Of a DNA stretch of 64,000 nucleotides, positions 34,977 to 42,890 are shown one piece after another. The stretch covers positions 1 through 64,000 of the forward strand of contig NZ_JABEQL010000015.1 of NCBI RefSeq assembly GCF_014174215.1. The letters run 5' to 3'. The notes beneath the pieces were generated by a model. It was not told the origin of the DNA. It saw only the letters and a program-made list of their open reading frames with translations, and made no database searches. Made by a program: the position numbers and the translations under genes. Position 1 is the first letter of the stretch. Each line of letters starts with the position of its first letter. Source of the DNA: Gluconacetobacter tumulicola. GTDB lineage: Bacteria > Pseudomonadota > Alphaproteobacteria > Acetobacterales > Acetobacteraceae.

Positions 34977-35389
34977 GCGCACAGCACCCGCCGATCCTCG
35001 TCATCCAGCACCACCGGCGTGCCACTGCGGATCAGCGCCCCGAACGCCTCGTCGGGCATCATCACCGTCAGCGTATAGAGCTTGCCCGCCCCCGTATTCT
35101 CCACCACATGCTCGCTGCCGGGCTTGACCAGCAGCGCATCGCCTTTCTTCAGCGTGGTCCGCTCGCCATCGCACCAGGCCACCCCCTCGCCGCTGAGGAC
35201 GAAGAACAGCTCGTCCGCCGCCTGATGGGTATTGGGCGGCGTCCTGCCACCGACGGCAAAGATCTCGATCACGGCAACCGACGCGCACTCCCCCGCCTGC
35301 CGGTCGGCCAGGATCGCGAAATAATTGCTGTCGGACGGCGAGATGCGAAAGGCTTCGATCTGGTCGATCGATCTCTTGAAGAACGGCAT
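34973..35389 (-). CDS. small cupin protein
   Basis: A 138-residue cupin. Motif 1, PPNTHQAADELFFVLSGEG, and motif 2, KKGDALLVKPGSEHVVENTG, carry the usual His/Glu ligands. No signal peptide. Cupins in heterocycle catabolic operons act as isomerases, dioxygenases or lyases, but this one cannot be assigned. It is coupled to the isochorismatase gene (ATGA) and starts four bases after the CocE-type gene ends. Confidence 0.78.
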   Translation of the reverse strand: MPFFKRSIDQIEAFRISPSDSNYFAILADRQAGECASVAVIEIFAVGGRTPPNTHQAADELFFVLSGEGVAWCDGERTTLKKGDALLVKPGSEHVVENTGAGKLYTLTVMMPDEAFGALIRSGTPVVLDDEDRRVLCA

Positions 35390-35393
35390 GGGG

Positions 35394-37037
35394 CTACTCC
35401 TGGTCGGATCGGCGCAATGGCGCGTGCAGGCGCGATCCCGCGCGCCGGATGGTCAGGATCAGGACCTGCTGGTCGGCCAGCGCCGCCATCCATGGCGCAA
35501 CGCCGGTGCCGGGATTGACGGGAAAGGCGGGAAAACAGGCCGGCGACAGCGACAGCCGCAGCCGTTCGCCCACATCCAACGTGCAGCAGGTCGCCCGCAT
35601 CGCCACGCACCCGGTTCCGGGCGCCAGCGTCGCGTACGCCTCGGCCAGCGGATAGGCGGCACCCGACGGCGTAACGCGCGACAGCGTGGCCAGCAGGTCG
35701 AAGGACAACGCATCGGTCTCGACCTCCACCGTCACCGAAACCGGACCGGCCAGCAGCGCGGGCCGCGCCAATGGCGCCGAGGTGAAGGTCAGCACATCCG
35801 ACCGCGCATCCACCTGCGCCCGGTCCACCGGCCCCGGCGGCTGGCCGAACGCACCGCCGCACGGGCCCACCGGGCGCCAGGGGTCCAGCGTCAGGCGCTC
35901 GGTCGCGGTCACCGCCTCTGCCTCCGCCGCCGTGTCGTCCAGTTCCAGGCCGCCATCGCGCATGTCGATCGCCGCCCGGCCCGTGCCGCTGAGCGGCAGC
36001 GCAATCGTATCCTCGGGAAAGGACGGGAAATCACGCCAGACCGCCGCCCCCATGTCGAACAGGCACACGCCCCCATCGGGACCGGACGGTTGGTCCTTCA
36101 GCCAGCGATCGAACCAGGCGACCTGCTGCCGGTCGATATCGGTGACGGCGGCATCGCCGAAATCCAGGGCACCGATCTTGCGATCCCACGGAAAATGCGC
36201 CCATGGCCCCACGACCAGGCGCGCCGGCACCGCCCCCTCCAGCGCGCGATAAGCGGCCAGCGTCCCGGGCAGGTGGCTGTCATACCAGCCACCGACAAAC
36301 AGGATCGCCGGCCCCGCCGCGACGATCCGTTCCAGCCGCGCGGCGGGCGAAATCAACCGCCAATAAGGATCGTCCAGCGGCGTATCGCGCCAACGCGCAT
36401 AATGGCTGTAACGGGCGAGCAATTCCCCGTGCGGAGGAAAAGCCGGTCGCACGCCGGAAAAGGACAGCGCGCGGCTGGCCGCGAACAGGGCGGCCTGCGC
36501 GTCATGGTCGCCCGCCAGCCGCGCGGTCTCGGCGGCAAGCTGCGTCGCCCAGCCGACATTCCCCCGCAACCCGAAGGCCCCGCCTTCATAGGCCCAGTCT
36601 TCCGCCAGATCCCAGCCGATCATGGCCGGCGCCAGCGCCCGCAGCGCCGGGCACCCCTCCCCCGCCGCCAGAAGCTGGTTGCTGCCCTGGAACGAGAAGC
36701 CGAACATGCCCACCCGCCCATTGCTGCCCGGCAGCGCCGCCGCCCAGGCCACGCTGTCGGCCCCATCCTCGGCCTCATGCACGAACAGGTCGAACGCGCC
36801 CTCGGACGCACCCCGGCCGCGCACGTCCTGAATCACGACGATATAGCCCTGCGCGGCATACCATTCGGGCGGCGCATAGCACAGCGAGGTGCCGATCCGC
36901 CGTCCATAGGCCTGGCGCATCAGCAGCACGGGAAACGGCCCCGGCGCGTCGGGCTGCCAGATATCGGCCACCAGACGGGTCCCGTCGCGCGTGCGCATCG
37001 CCTCCGTGCGCGGCTTCAATACCGAAAAGCCCGTCAT
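35394..37037 (-). CDS. CocE/NonD-family serine hydrolase
   Basis: A 547-residue alpha/beta hydrolase of the X-Pro dipeptidyl-peptidase/cocaine esterase class. The nucleophile is in GMFGFSFQGSNQLL (GxSxxG), the acid in FVGGWYDSHLPGT and the base in VVGPWAHFPW. The C-terminal 200 residues form the jelly-roll domain (XPP_C). It hydrolyses an ester or amide, here perhaps releasing an acyl group from the transported compound. The ATG at 37037 overlaps the permease stop (ATGA); the longer frame reaching 37742 merely shadows the permease gene. No signal peptide, so cytoplasmic. Confidence 0.83.
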   Translation of the reverse strand: MTGFSVLKPRTEAMRTRDGTRLVADIWQPDAPGPFPVLLMRQAYGRRIGTSLCYAPPEWYAAQGYIVVIQDVRGRGASEGAFDLFVHEAEDGADSVAWAAALPGSNGRVGMFGFSFQGSNQLLAAGEGCPALRALAPAMIGWDLAEDWAYEGGAFGLRGNVGWATQLAAETARLAGDHDAQAALFAASRALSFSGVRPAFPPHGELLARYSHYARWRDTPLDDPYWRLISPAARLERIVAAGPAILFVGGWYDSHLPGTLAAYRALEGAVPARLVVGPWAHFPWDRKIGALDFGDAAVTDIDRQQVAWFDRWLKDQPSGPDGGVCLFDMGAAVWRDFPSFPEDTIALPLSGTGRAAIDMRDGGLELDDTAAEAEAVTATERLTLDPWRPVGPCGGAFGQPPGPVDRAQVDARSDVLTFTSAPLARPALLAGPVSVTVEVETDALSFDLLATLSRVTPSGAAYPLAEAYATLAPGTGCVAMRATCCTLDVGERLRLSLSPACFPAFPVNPGTGVAPWMAALADQQVLILTIRRAGSRLHAPLRRSDQE

Positions 37038-37810
37038 CCCTGCGCCTGCCAGCGACGCAGGACCAGCCGTTGCAGGGCCGCCGTCGCGCCATACAGGACC
37101 AGCCCGGCGACGGTAATCAGCGCGAGTGCCGCGAACATGCGAGGAATATCCATCTGGAAACCGGATTGCAGGATCTCGTACGCCAGCCCGGCACTGCTGC
37201 CGCCGGTGCCGGCGACGAATTCCGCCACCACCGCGCCGACCAGGGCCAGCCCGCTGGAAATCCGCAGCCCGGCCATGAACATCGGCAGCGCACTGGGAAT
37301 GCGCAGGCGCAGCAGCATCTGCAACCGCGACGCCTTGTGCATGCGAAAGAACGATTCCAGCCCCGGATCGACGCTGCGCAATCCCTGAAGTGTATTGGAA
37401 ATAATGGGAAAGATCGCGATCAGCGTGGCACAGACCACCAGGGCCGGCATCGTCGCCTTGACCAGGATGATGATCAGCGGCGCAATCGCCACGATCGGCG
37501 TCACCTGCATGATGATCACATACGGCATCAGGCTGGTTTCGATCAGCCGGCTCTGCACCAGCAGAAACGCCGACAGCACCCCGCCGGCCACCGAAATCGC
37601 CAGCGCCGCCATCGTCACCGCCAGCGTGCTGCGCAACGCATGCAGCAGCGCCGGTCCGTTGGCGGCCAGCGACGCACCGATATCGGTCGGCGCCGGCATC
37701 AGATAGGGCGGAATATGCCACAGCCTGCACGCCGCCTGCCACGCCAGCAGGACCAGCACCCCAACCGCAATGGGCGCGGCAACGGCAATCGCACGCGGTG
37801 ACACCGTCAT
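37034..37810 (-). CDS. ABC transporter permease (SsuC/TauC-like)
   Basis: A 258-residue inner-membrane permease with about six TM segments. The binding-protein-dependent transport signature is in EFVAGTGGSSAGLAYEI preceded by SGLALVGAVV. QVTPIVAIAPLIIILV and IAIFPIISNTLQGLRSVDP are characteristic of the SsuC/TauC/ThiX group, which pairs with NMT1-like binding proteins. Overlaps of four bases join it to the ATPase gene upstream and the CocE gene downstream. It is the only permease for three binding proteins. Confidence 0.87.
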   Translation of the reverse strand: MTVSPRAIAVAAPIAVGVLVLLAWQAACRLWHIPPYLMPAPTDIGASLAANGPALLHALRSTLAVTMAALAISVAGGVLSAFLLVQSRLIETSLMPYVIIMQVTPIVAIAPLIIILVKATMPALVVCATLIAIFPIISNTLQGLRSVDPGLESFFRMHKASRLQMLLRLRIPSALPMFMAGLRISSGLALVGAVVAEFVAGTGGSSAGLAYEILQSGFQMDIPRMFAALALITVAGLVLYGATAALQRLVLRRWQAQG

Positions 37811-38604
37811 AGTCCCTCCTCCCCGGCGCGGCGAGGCGAGACCTCGCTCAACAGCGCCGTCAGGTCGCGGCAGATCCGCGCGAAGGCGTCGCTCATGCGA
37901 AAGGCCTCGTCACGCGGCATGCCGGGATCGATGACATATTCGGCATGAATCCGCCCCGGATCGGCCGCCATGACGATAACGCGCGAGGACAGGAACGCAG
38001 CCTCATAGAGCGAATGGGTGACGAAGATCGTGGTCAGCCCGTCGCGCGCGCACAGCCGCGCCATATCCTCGTCCAGGCGGTTGCGGGTGAACTCGTCCAG
38101 CGCGCCGAACGGCTCGTCCATCAGCAGCAGGTCCGGCCGCGTCACCAGCGCCCGCGCGATCGAGACACGCATGCGCATCCCCCCCGAAAGCTGGGCGGGA
38201 TAGCGTTTCGCCGCATGCTCCAGCCCCACCTGCCGCAGCGCCGGCATGATCCGCGCCTCGGCCTGGGCACGCGGCACGCCGTCCAGGTCCAGCGGCAGGC
38301 GCACATTCGTCGCGACGTTCGACCACGGCATCAGGGTCGGGTCCTGAAAGACGAAGGACAGGCGCCGCCCCTCTCGTCCGATCGCCGAGAAATCCTCGCC
38401 CCACCAGCGGACGGCGCCGCCGCTGGGCTGGTGCAGATTGGCGATCAGCTTCAGCAGCGTGCTCTTGCCGCAACCGGACGGCCCGATCAGGCTGACCAGC
38501 TCGCCCTGCCCCACGGCCAGGTCCAGCGGCGCCAGCCCGCGCACGCCATTGGGAAAAACCTTTTCCACGGACTGAAGATGTATAGTCGGTGCTGGTGCGA
38601 GCAT
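37807..38604 (-). CDS. ABC transporter ATP-binding protein (SsuB/TauB-like)
   Basis: A 265-residue ATPase. Walker A is GPSGCGKST, the Q-loop is FVFQDPTLMPW, the signature is LSGGMRMRVSIARAL and Walker B is LLLMDEPFGALDE; the H-loop is IFVTHSLYEA. It is a nitrate/sulfonate/taurine-type ATPase. I prefer the ATG at 38604 because GGAGAGGAG lies just upstream; the ATG at 38634 would overlap the binding-protein stop but has no visible ribosome site. It energises the permease at 37034. Confidence 0.87.
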   Translation of the reverse strand: MLAPAPTIHLQSVEKVFPNGVRGLAPLDLAVGQGELVSLIGPSGCGKSTLLKLIANLHQPSGGAVRWWGEDFSAIGREGRRLSFVFQDPTLMPWSNVATNVRLPLDLDGVPRAQAEARIMPALRQVGLEHAAKRYPAQLSGGMRMRVSIARALVTRPDLLLMDEPFGALDEFTRNRLDEDMARLCARDGLTTIFVTHSLYEAAFLSSRVIVMAADPGRIHAEYVIDPGMPRDEAFRMSDAFARICRDLTALLSEVSPRRAGEEGL

Positions 38605-38630
38605 GGAAAGCAACTCCTCTCCGGCGCGTT

Positions 38631-39653
38631 TCATGCGGGCAGCGTGGCGGTCAGTTGCCTGACCAGGTCCAGCGTATAGGCCCCCTTCCAACGGCCAGTA
38701 TCGGCGATGCCGGCCGTCTGGCAGACCATGGTGCCGATCCGCCCCCATTGATGGTCGTCCATCGCCATCGCCAGCCCGCCCGCCGGCCCCATGCCATGGA
38801 CGGCCCGCAACCGCGCCCGCGACCAGGCCAGATGATCGGCGGTGACGTTCGGATTATCGGCACGGATCGCCGCATCTCCCGGCCGGGCGTCACCATGCAG
38901 ATAGTCGATCCACCCCTCGGCCGACGCCCGCAGAAAACGCAGCAGCATGTCGGGCCGCTGCTCCAGCAGCCGGCGCGAGACCACGACCGCATTCGAATAA
39001 GACGGATAACCGGCATCGTCGAACAGCAGAAAACGGAAGGGAATGCCCTGGCGCTCCGCCGCATAGGGCTCCGAGGAAATAAAGGACTGGATCGCCATCG
39101 CCGGATCATGGACGAAAGGCTGCATATTGAACGTATAGACGCTCGCCTGCGCATCGCTGTAGCCGAACGTCCGGCGCAGCCATGGCCAGTAGGTCGCCCG
39201 CGCCTCGGTACTGATCAGGATCGGATGCCCCTTCAGCGCCGCCAGGTCCGCAATGTCGGGATGGACCAGAAATCCCGTCATGCATTTCTGAAAAGTCGCG
39301 CCGATCGTCACCACCGGCAGGCCGTTCAGCACCGCCGTCACCACCGCCTCGGGCTGGGCGATGATCATGTCGCATTGTCCACCCAGCAGAAGCTGCATGG
39401 CATTGACCTGCGGGCCGCCCGACCGGATGGTCACGGCCAGCCCCTGCCTCTGGTAACACCCCGTGGCGACGGCGCTGTAGAACCCGCCCAGTTCGGCCTG
39501 CGCATACCAGTTGGTGGCCAGCGTCAGCGGCTCGGCGGCCTCAGCAGCTCCGGCCCGGCGCGCCCCCGCCACGGTCGCCGCGGCCATCCCGGCCAGCAGC
39601 GAACGTCGACCGATGGACCGTCCCCCCGGGGAATGCGATACGACAGAAGCCAT
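38631..39653 (-). CDS. NMT1/THI5-like ABC substrate-binding protein (first gene of operon)
   Basis: A 340-residue periplasmic binding protein with a Tat-like leader (GRRSLLAGMAAATVAGARR) and mature start LTLATNWYAQAELGGFYSAVATG. GGPQVNAMQLLLGGQCDMI and TYWPWLRRTFGYS align with its two paralogues downstream. The ATG at 39653 has GGAG seven bases upstream; the ATG at 39677 does not. It is the first gene of the ten-gene minus-strand operon. A RutR-box-like palindrome lies at 39670-39685, just before the gene. Confidence 0.83.
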   Translation of the reverse strand: MASVVSHSPGGRSIGRRSLLAGMAAATVAGARRAGAAEAAEPLTLATNWYAQAELGGFYSAVATGCYQRQGLAVTIRSGGPQVNAMQLLLGGQCDMIIAQPEAVVTAVLNGLPVVTIGATFQKCMTGFLVHPDIADLAALKGHPILISTEARATYWPWLRRTFGYSDAQASVYTFNMQPFVHDPAMAIQSFISSEPYAAERQGIPFRFLLFDDAGYPSYSNAVVVSRRLLEQRPDMLLRFLRASAEGWIDYLHGDARPGDAAIRADNPNVTADHLAWSRARLRAVHGMGPAGGLAMAMDDHQWGRIGTMVCQTAGIADTGRWKGAYTLDLVRQLTATLPA

Positions 39654-39669
39654 AGACGCTCCACACTCC

Positions 39670-39685
39670 GTGACCATATTGGCAA
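39670..39685. promoter_or_regulatory. RutR-box-like palindrome before the ABC/Rieske operon
   Basis: GTGACCATATTGGCAA matches the E. coli RutR box TTGACCA-NN-TGGTCAA at 11 of 14 defined positions by my count. It lies 17 bp before the first start codon of the operon. It is the weakest of three such sites in the window. Confidence 0.4.
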
Positions 39686-39769
39686 CGTAACGGAAGCGCG
39701 TGGAATTTTTACAGAGGCATTTTCAGGGCGCGCCGCTGCCTTTTCGGCAGCACTGCACGCCCCCCCCGG

Positions 39770-39931
39770 GAGCCTGTCTGGAAATGTGGGCTGGTGAACG
39801 AGAGCGGCCCAAAGGGCCGCGGCCGGCGTGGGTTTCCGAGCATCGGAGCGGAGCGGCCTTGTGGGCCGTGAGCACCGAAGCACAGGAAACGCGCGTCGGA
39901 TCGCCGCCAGAGCGCATTTCCAGACAGGCTC
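39770..39931 (+). repeat. palindromic 160-bp repeat, copy 4 (MITE-like)
   Basis: Perfect 17-bp inverted ends GAGCCTGTCTGGAAATG / complement at 39915-39931, extendable by one outer G-C pair. The interior is nearly identical to copy 3 and carries hairpins GGCCCAAAGGGCC and GGCCTTGTGGGCC. Its right end directly abuts the TAG stop codon (39932-39934) of the minus-strand DUF2165 gene. No clear target duplication. Confidence 0.85.
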
Positions 39932-40447
39932 CTACTCCTCCTGCATCACATAGATGCAAACCGCCAGCATGGTGATGAAAAACCGAAACGCCGGCTGCTG
40001 GCCGTTCCAGGCCGGGGACTGCCACATCACGAACCACTCGCCGCCGACCACCGAAAAACCAAAGAACCAGACCAGGAAACCCAGCGCCGTGCCCAGCGGA
40101 ACAAACCGCTTCGCCCGCGCGAAGGCAGCACCATCGCCCCGAAAGGCCCGCCCCATCGCATAGGCGGCCACCGCAAACACCACACCGGTCGCAGCCTCGC
40201 CCGCGATGATCAGCGCATACAGCGCATGCCAGGCCCATTCGGCGGAAATCGCCCGCCACATCAGCCGATTGCCGGAAAAAGTCGTATCCATGCTCAGAAC
40301 ATGCCGAACGAACAGGAAATTGGACCGATAGTCGGTCACATTATTGAACGCGACCAGCAGGCCGAAGACGGACAGGGCCGCAACCATGACGAGCTTCGCC
40401 GCCCGCGCCGGCCACGCATCTTCACGGGAATCGATCGGACGGGTCAT
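39932..40447 (-). CDS. DUF2165 small integral membrane protein
   Basis: A 171-residue protein with four predicted TM segments. It opens AAKLVMVAALSVFGLLVAFNNVTDY and ends in a hydrophobic helix, with FGFSVVGGEWFVMWQS in the last loop. This matches the DUF2165 family (COG5472), of unknown function. GGAAG precedes the ATG at 40447. It diverges from the creatininase-family gene and ends at repeat copy 4. Confidence 0.75.
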   Translation of the reverse strand: MTRPIDSREDAWPARAAKLVMVAALSVFGLLVAFNNVTDYRSNFLFVRHVLSMDTTFSGNRLMWRAISAEWAWHALYALIIAGEAATGVVFAVAAYAMGRAFRGDGAAFARAKRFVPLGTALGFLVWFFGFSVVGGEWFVMWQSPAWNGQQPAFRFFITMLAVCIYVMQEE

Positions 40448-40676
40448 TTTGCTTCCATGACGATCAGGGACGGAACCCGCTTTTACCCTGCGGACACGGC
40501 AGTCGGGCAAGCGTCGTCGCGCGACAAAAAAGGCAGCGCACGAGGCGCAATTTGATGCTTCATGTGCTGCACGCGCTGCCCCATCATAACGGATAAGAAA
40601 AGAAACGGTATCGACCCGACCAGGCGCGTCCCGCATTCGTCCGGGACCCGTCCGGGGATATGAAAGGACCATGGGA

Positions 40677-41495
40677 ATGACCGACACCCTGCCCCGCCAC
40701 CGGTGGGAGGACATGGCTTCGCGCGATTTCCGCACGCTGACGCCGGCAACGGTCGCCGTGCTGCCGGTCGGCGCGATCGAACAGCACGGGCCGCATCTTC
40801 CCGTCTGCGTCGATAGCTGCATCAATGCCGGCCTGCTCTCCCTGGCGCTGGACCGTGCGCCCCCGACCCTGCCCGTCACCGCACTGCCGATCCAGACAGT
40901 GGGCAAGAGCGACGAGCACATCGCCTATCCCGGCACGCTGACCCTCTCGGCCGCCACGCTGACCGCGATCCTGCTGGAACTGGGCGCCAGCGTGCACCGC
41001 GCCGGCATCCGGCGGCTGATCCTGCTCAACTCGCATGGCGGCCAGCCGCAGATCCTCGAAATCGTCGCGCGCGAACTGCGCCGCACGCACCAGATGTTCG
41101 TGGTGACCACCGCCTGGTGGGCCTTCGGCACGCCCGAAGGCATGTTCACGCCTGAGGAACGCCGCTTCGGCATCCATGGGGGCGATGCCGAAACCTCGAT
41201 GATGCTGTTCCTGCGCCCCGACCTGGTTCATATGGACCGCGCGGCGCATTTCCGCCCCTGGTCGCAGGACATGACCGAGCAGTTCCGCTGGCTGGAACCG
41301 GAGGGCCGCATCGGCTTCGGCTGGCACGCGCAGGATCTGCATCCCGCCGGTGCGGCAGGCAATGCCGCCAACGCCACGGCGGAAAAGGGCCGGCAGATCG
41401 CGGACAAGCTGGTCGCCGGCTTCCTGGAACTGGTCGACGAAGTGTCGCGCTACCCGCTGGACCGGCTGCGCCCCGCCTCGGCCGATCTCGGCTGA
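40677..41495 (+). CDS. creatininase-family amidohydrolase
   Basis: A 272-residue creatininase-fold protein. Metal ligands are typical: VGAIEQHGPHLPVCVDS (Glu, His, Asp), LILLNSHGGQ, and GIHGGDAETSMML with the His-Gly-Gly-Asp-Ala-Glu motif. Members open creatinine, remove formyl groups in flavin/deazaflavin synthesis or hydrolyse cyclic ketones. Creatinine is possible, but the neighbours (FAD oxidase and CodA-like deaminase, Rieske operon) suggest ring opening of another N-heterocycle. The ATG at 40677 has AAAGGA at eight bases; the ATG at 40671 is too close to it. Confidence 0.84.
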   Translation: MTDTLPRHRWEDMASRDFRTLTPATVAVLPVGAIEQHGPHLPVCVDSCINAGLLSLALDRAPPTLPVTALPIQTVGKSDEHIAYPGTLTLSAATLTAILLELGASVHRAGIRRLILLNSHGGQPQILEIVARELRRTHQMFVVTTAWWAFGTPEGMFTPEERRFGIHGGDAETSMMLFLRPDLVHMDRAAHFRPWSQDMTEQFRWLEPEGRIGFGWHAQDLHPAGAAGNAANATAEKGRQIADKLVAGFLELVDEVSRYPLDRLRPASADLG

Positions 41496-41513
41496 CCGGG
41501 CCAGGGATCGATC

Positions 41514-42884
41514 GTGTCCGCCGCCAATATGGGATCTCCCGACATGACGCAGCCCTTCCTTTCGCTTCTCGGCGATATCCCCACGGTCACCGATCCCGCG
41601 ATCGTCCGGCGCAAGAGCCGCGATTTCTACTGGTACAGCCCCCTGCTGAAGACCCTGCTGGACGGGCTGCATGCCGACTGCCTGGTCGTCCCGCGTGACG
41701 AGGCCGACGTGCTGGCCGTCGCGCGCGCGGCCCGCCAGACCAGCACCTACCTGACGGCGCGCGGCGGCGGCACCGGCAATTACGGCCAGGCCGTGCCATT
41801 GCATGGCGGCGCGGTGGTGGACATGTCGGCCCTCGACCGGATCCTGTGGGTCCGCGACGGGGTGGTGCGGGTCCAGGCCGGGATGAACATGCTGGCGATG
41901 GACCGCGCCCTGCGGGAGCAGGGCCATGAGCTGCGCATGTTTCCCTCCACCAAGCGCACGGCGACCATCGGCGGCTTCATCGCCGGCGGCTCGGGCGGCA
42001 TCGGCTCGCTGGTCTGGGGCGGATTGCGCAATATCGGCAACGTGCTGGGCGCCCGGGTCGTGACGCTGGAGGCCGAGCCCCGCGCCATCGAACTGCGCGG
42101 CGAGGAAACGCGCGCCATCAACCACGCCTACGGCACCACCGGCCTGATCACCGAACTGGAACTGCCGGTGGCGCCCTTCACCGACTGGCAGGACCTGGCC
42201 TTTTCATTCCCCACCCTGGCGATGGCCGCACGCTTCGCCCGCACCCTGGCCATGCAGAACGGCATCGACAGGAAACTGGTCTCGCTGTCCGACGGCGGCC
42301 TGCTGGCCTATTTCGCCCCCCTGCGCGACACGGCCCCGGCGGGTCATTCCATCGTCATCGCAATGATCGCGCCATCGGGGCTGGAAGCCACGCGCGCGCT
42401 GGCCGATGCCCATGGCGGCGCCCTGGCCTATCACGCCAGCACCCGCGAGGCCGAGGACGATTCCGGCCGCATTCCGCTCTACGAACTGACGTGGAACCAC
42501 ACGACCCTGCAGGTCCTGAAGAAGGACCGCAGCTACACCTATCTCCAGGCCGCCTTCCCCCCGCGCGACACGCTGGCGCTGGTCGAGGAAATGGCCCGCC
42601 TGCTGCCCGACGAGATGATGACCCACCTGGAATTCATGCCGATGGACGGCGAAATCTCCTGCGCGGGCCTGCCGGTGATCCGTTTCACCTCGACCGAGCG
42701 GCTGAAGGAGATCATCGCCCTGTACGAACAGCACGGCATCCTGATTGCCAATCCCCATGTCTATACCATCGAGGATGGCGGCACCCACCGCGTCGTCTCG
42801 CCGGCGCTGGCGGCAGACAAATGGCGCTTCGACCCCGCCGGGCTGCTCAATCCCGGCAAGATGCGCAGCTTCGCCCAAGGCTAG
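41514..42884 (+). CDS. FAD-linked oxidase (GlcD/VAO fold)
   Basis: A 456-residue flavoprotein. The PCMH-type FAD domain is at residues 55-225, with LTARGGGTGNYGQAVPLHGG binding the ADP part and TATIGGFIAGGSGGIGSLVWGG following. A C-terminal substrate domain ends in PAGLLNPGKMRSF, the usual end of the glycolate/lactate/alkyl-DHAP oxidase family. It oxidises a hydroxyl or amine carbon, passing electrons to quinone or O2. The GTG at 41514 has AGGGA at a six-base spacing. It is cotranscribed with the creatininase (18-bp gap) and CodA-like (6-bp gap) genes. Confidence 0.83.
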   Translation: MSAANMGSPDMTQPFLSLLGDIPTVTDPAIVRRKSRDFYWYSPLLKTLLDGLHADCLVVPRDEADVLAVARAARQTSTYLTARGGGTGNYGQAVPLHGGAVVDMSALDRILWVRDGVVRVQAGMNMLAMDRALREQGHELRMFPSTKRTATIGGFIAGGSGGIGSLVWGGLRNIGNVLGARVVTLEAEPRAIELRGEETRAINHAYGTTGLITELELPVAPFTDWQDLAFSFPTLAMAARFARTLAMQNGIDRKLVSLSDGGLLAYFAPLRDTAPAGHSIVIAMIAPSGLEATRALADAHGGALAYHASTREAEDDSGRIPLYELTWNHTTLQVLKKDRSYTYLQAAFPPRDTLALVEEMARLLPDEMMTHLEFMPMDGEISCAGLPVIRFTSTERLKEIIALYEQHGILIANPHVYTIEDGGTHRVVSPALAADKWRFDPAGLLNPGKMRSFAQG

Positions 42885-42890
42885 CCGCCA

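Noticed and set aside
40677-41495. A creatinine-degradation cluster
   Set aside because: Only a creatininase-fold enzyme is present; no creatinase or sarcosine oxidase genes lie nearby, and the family is functionally broad.
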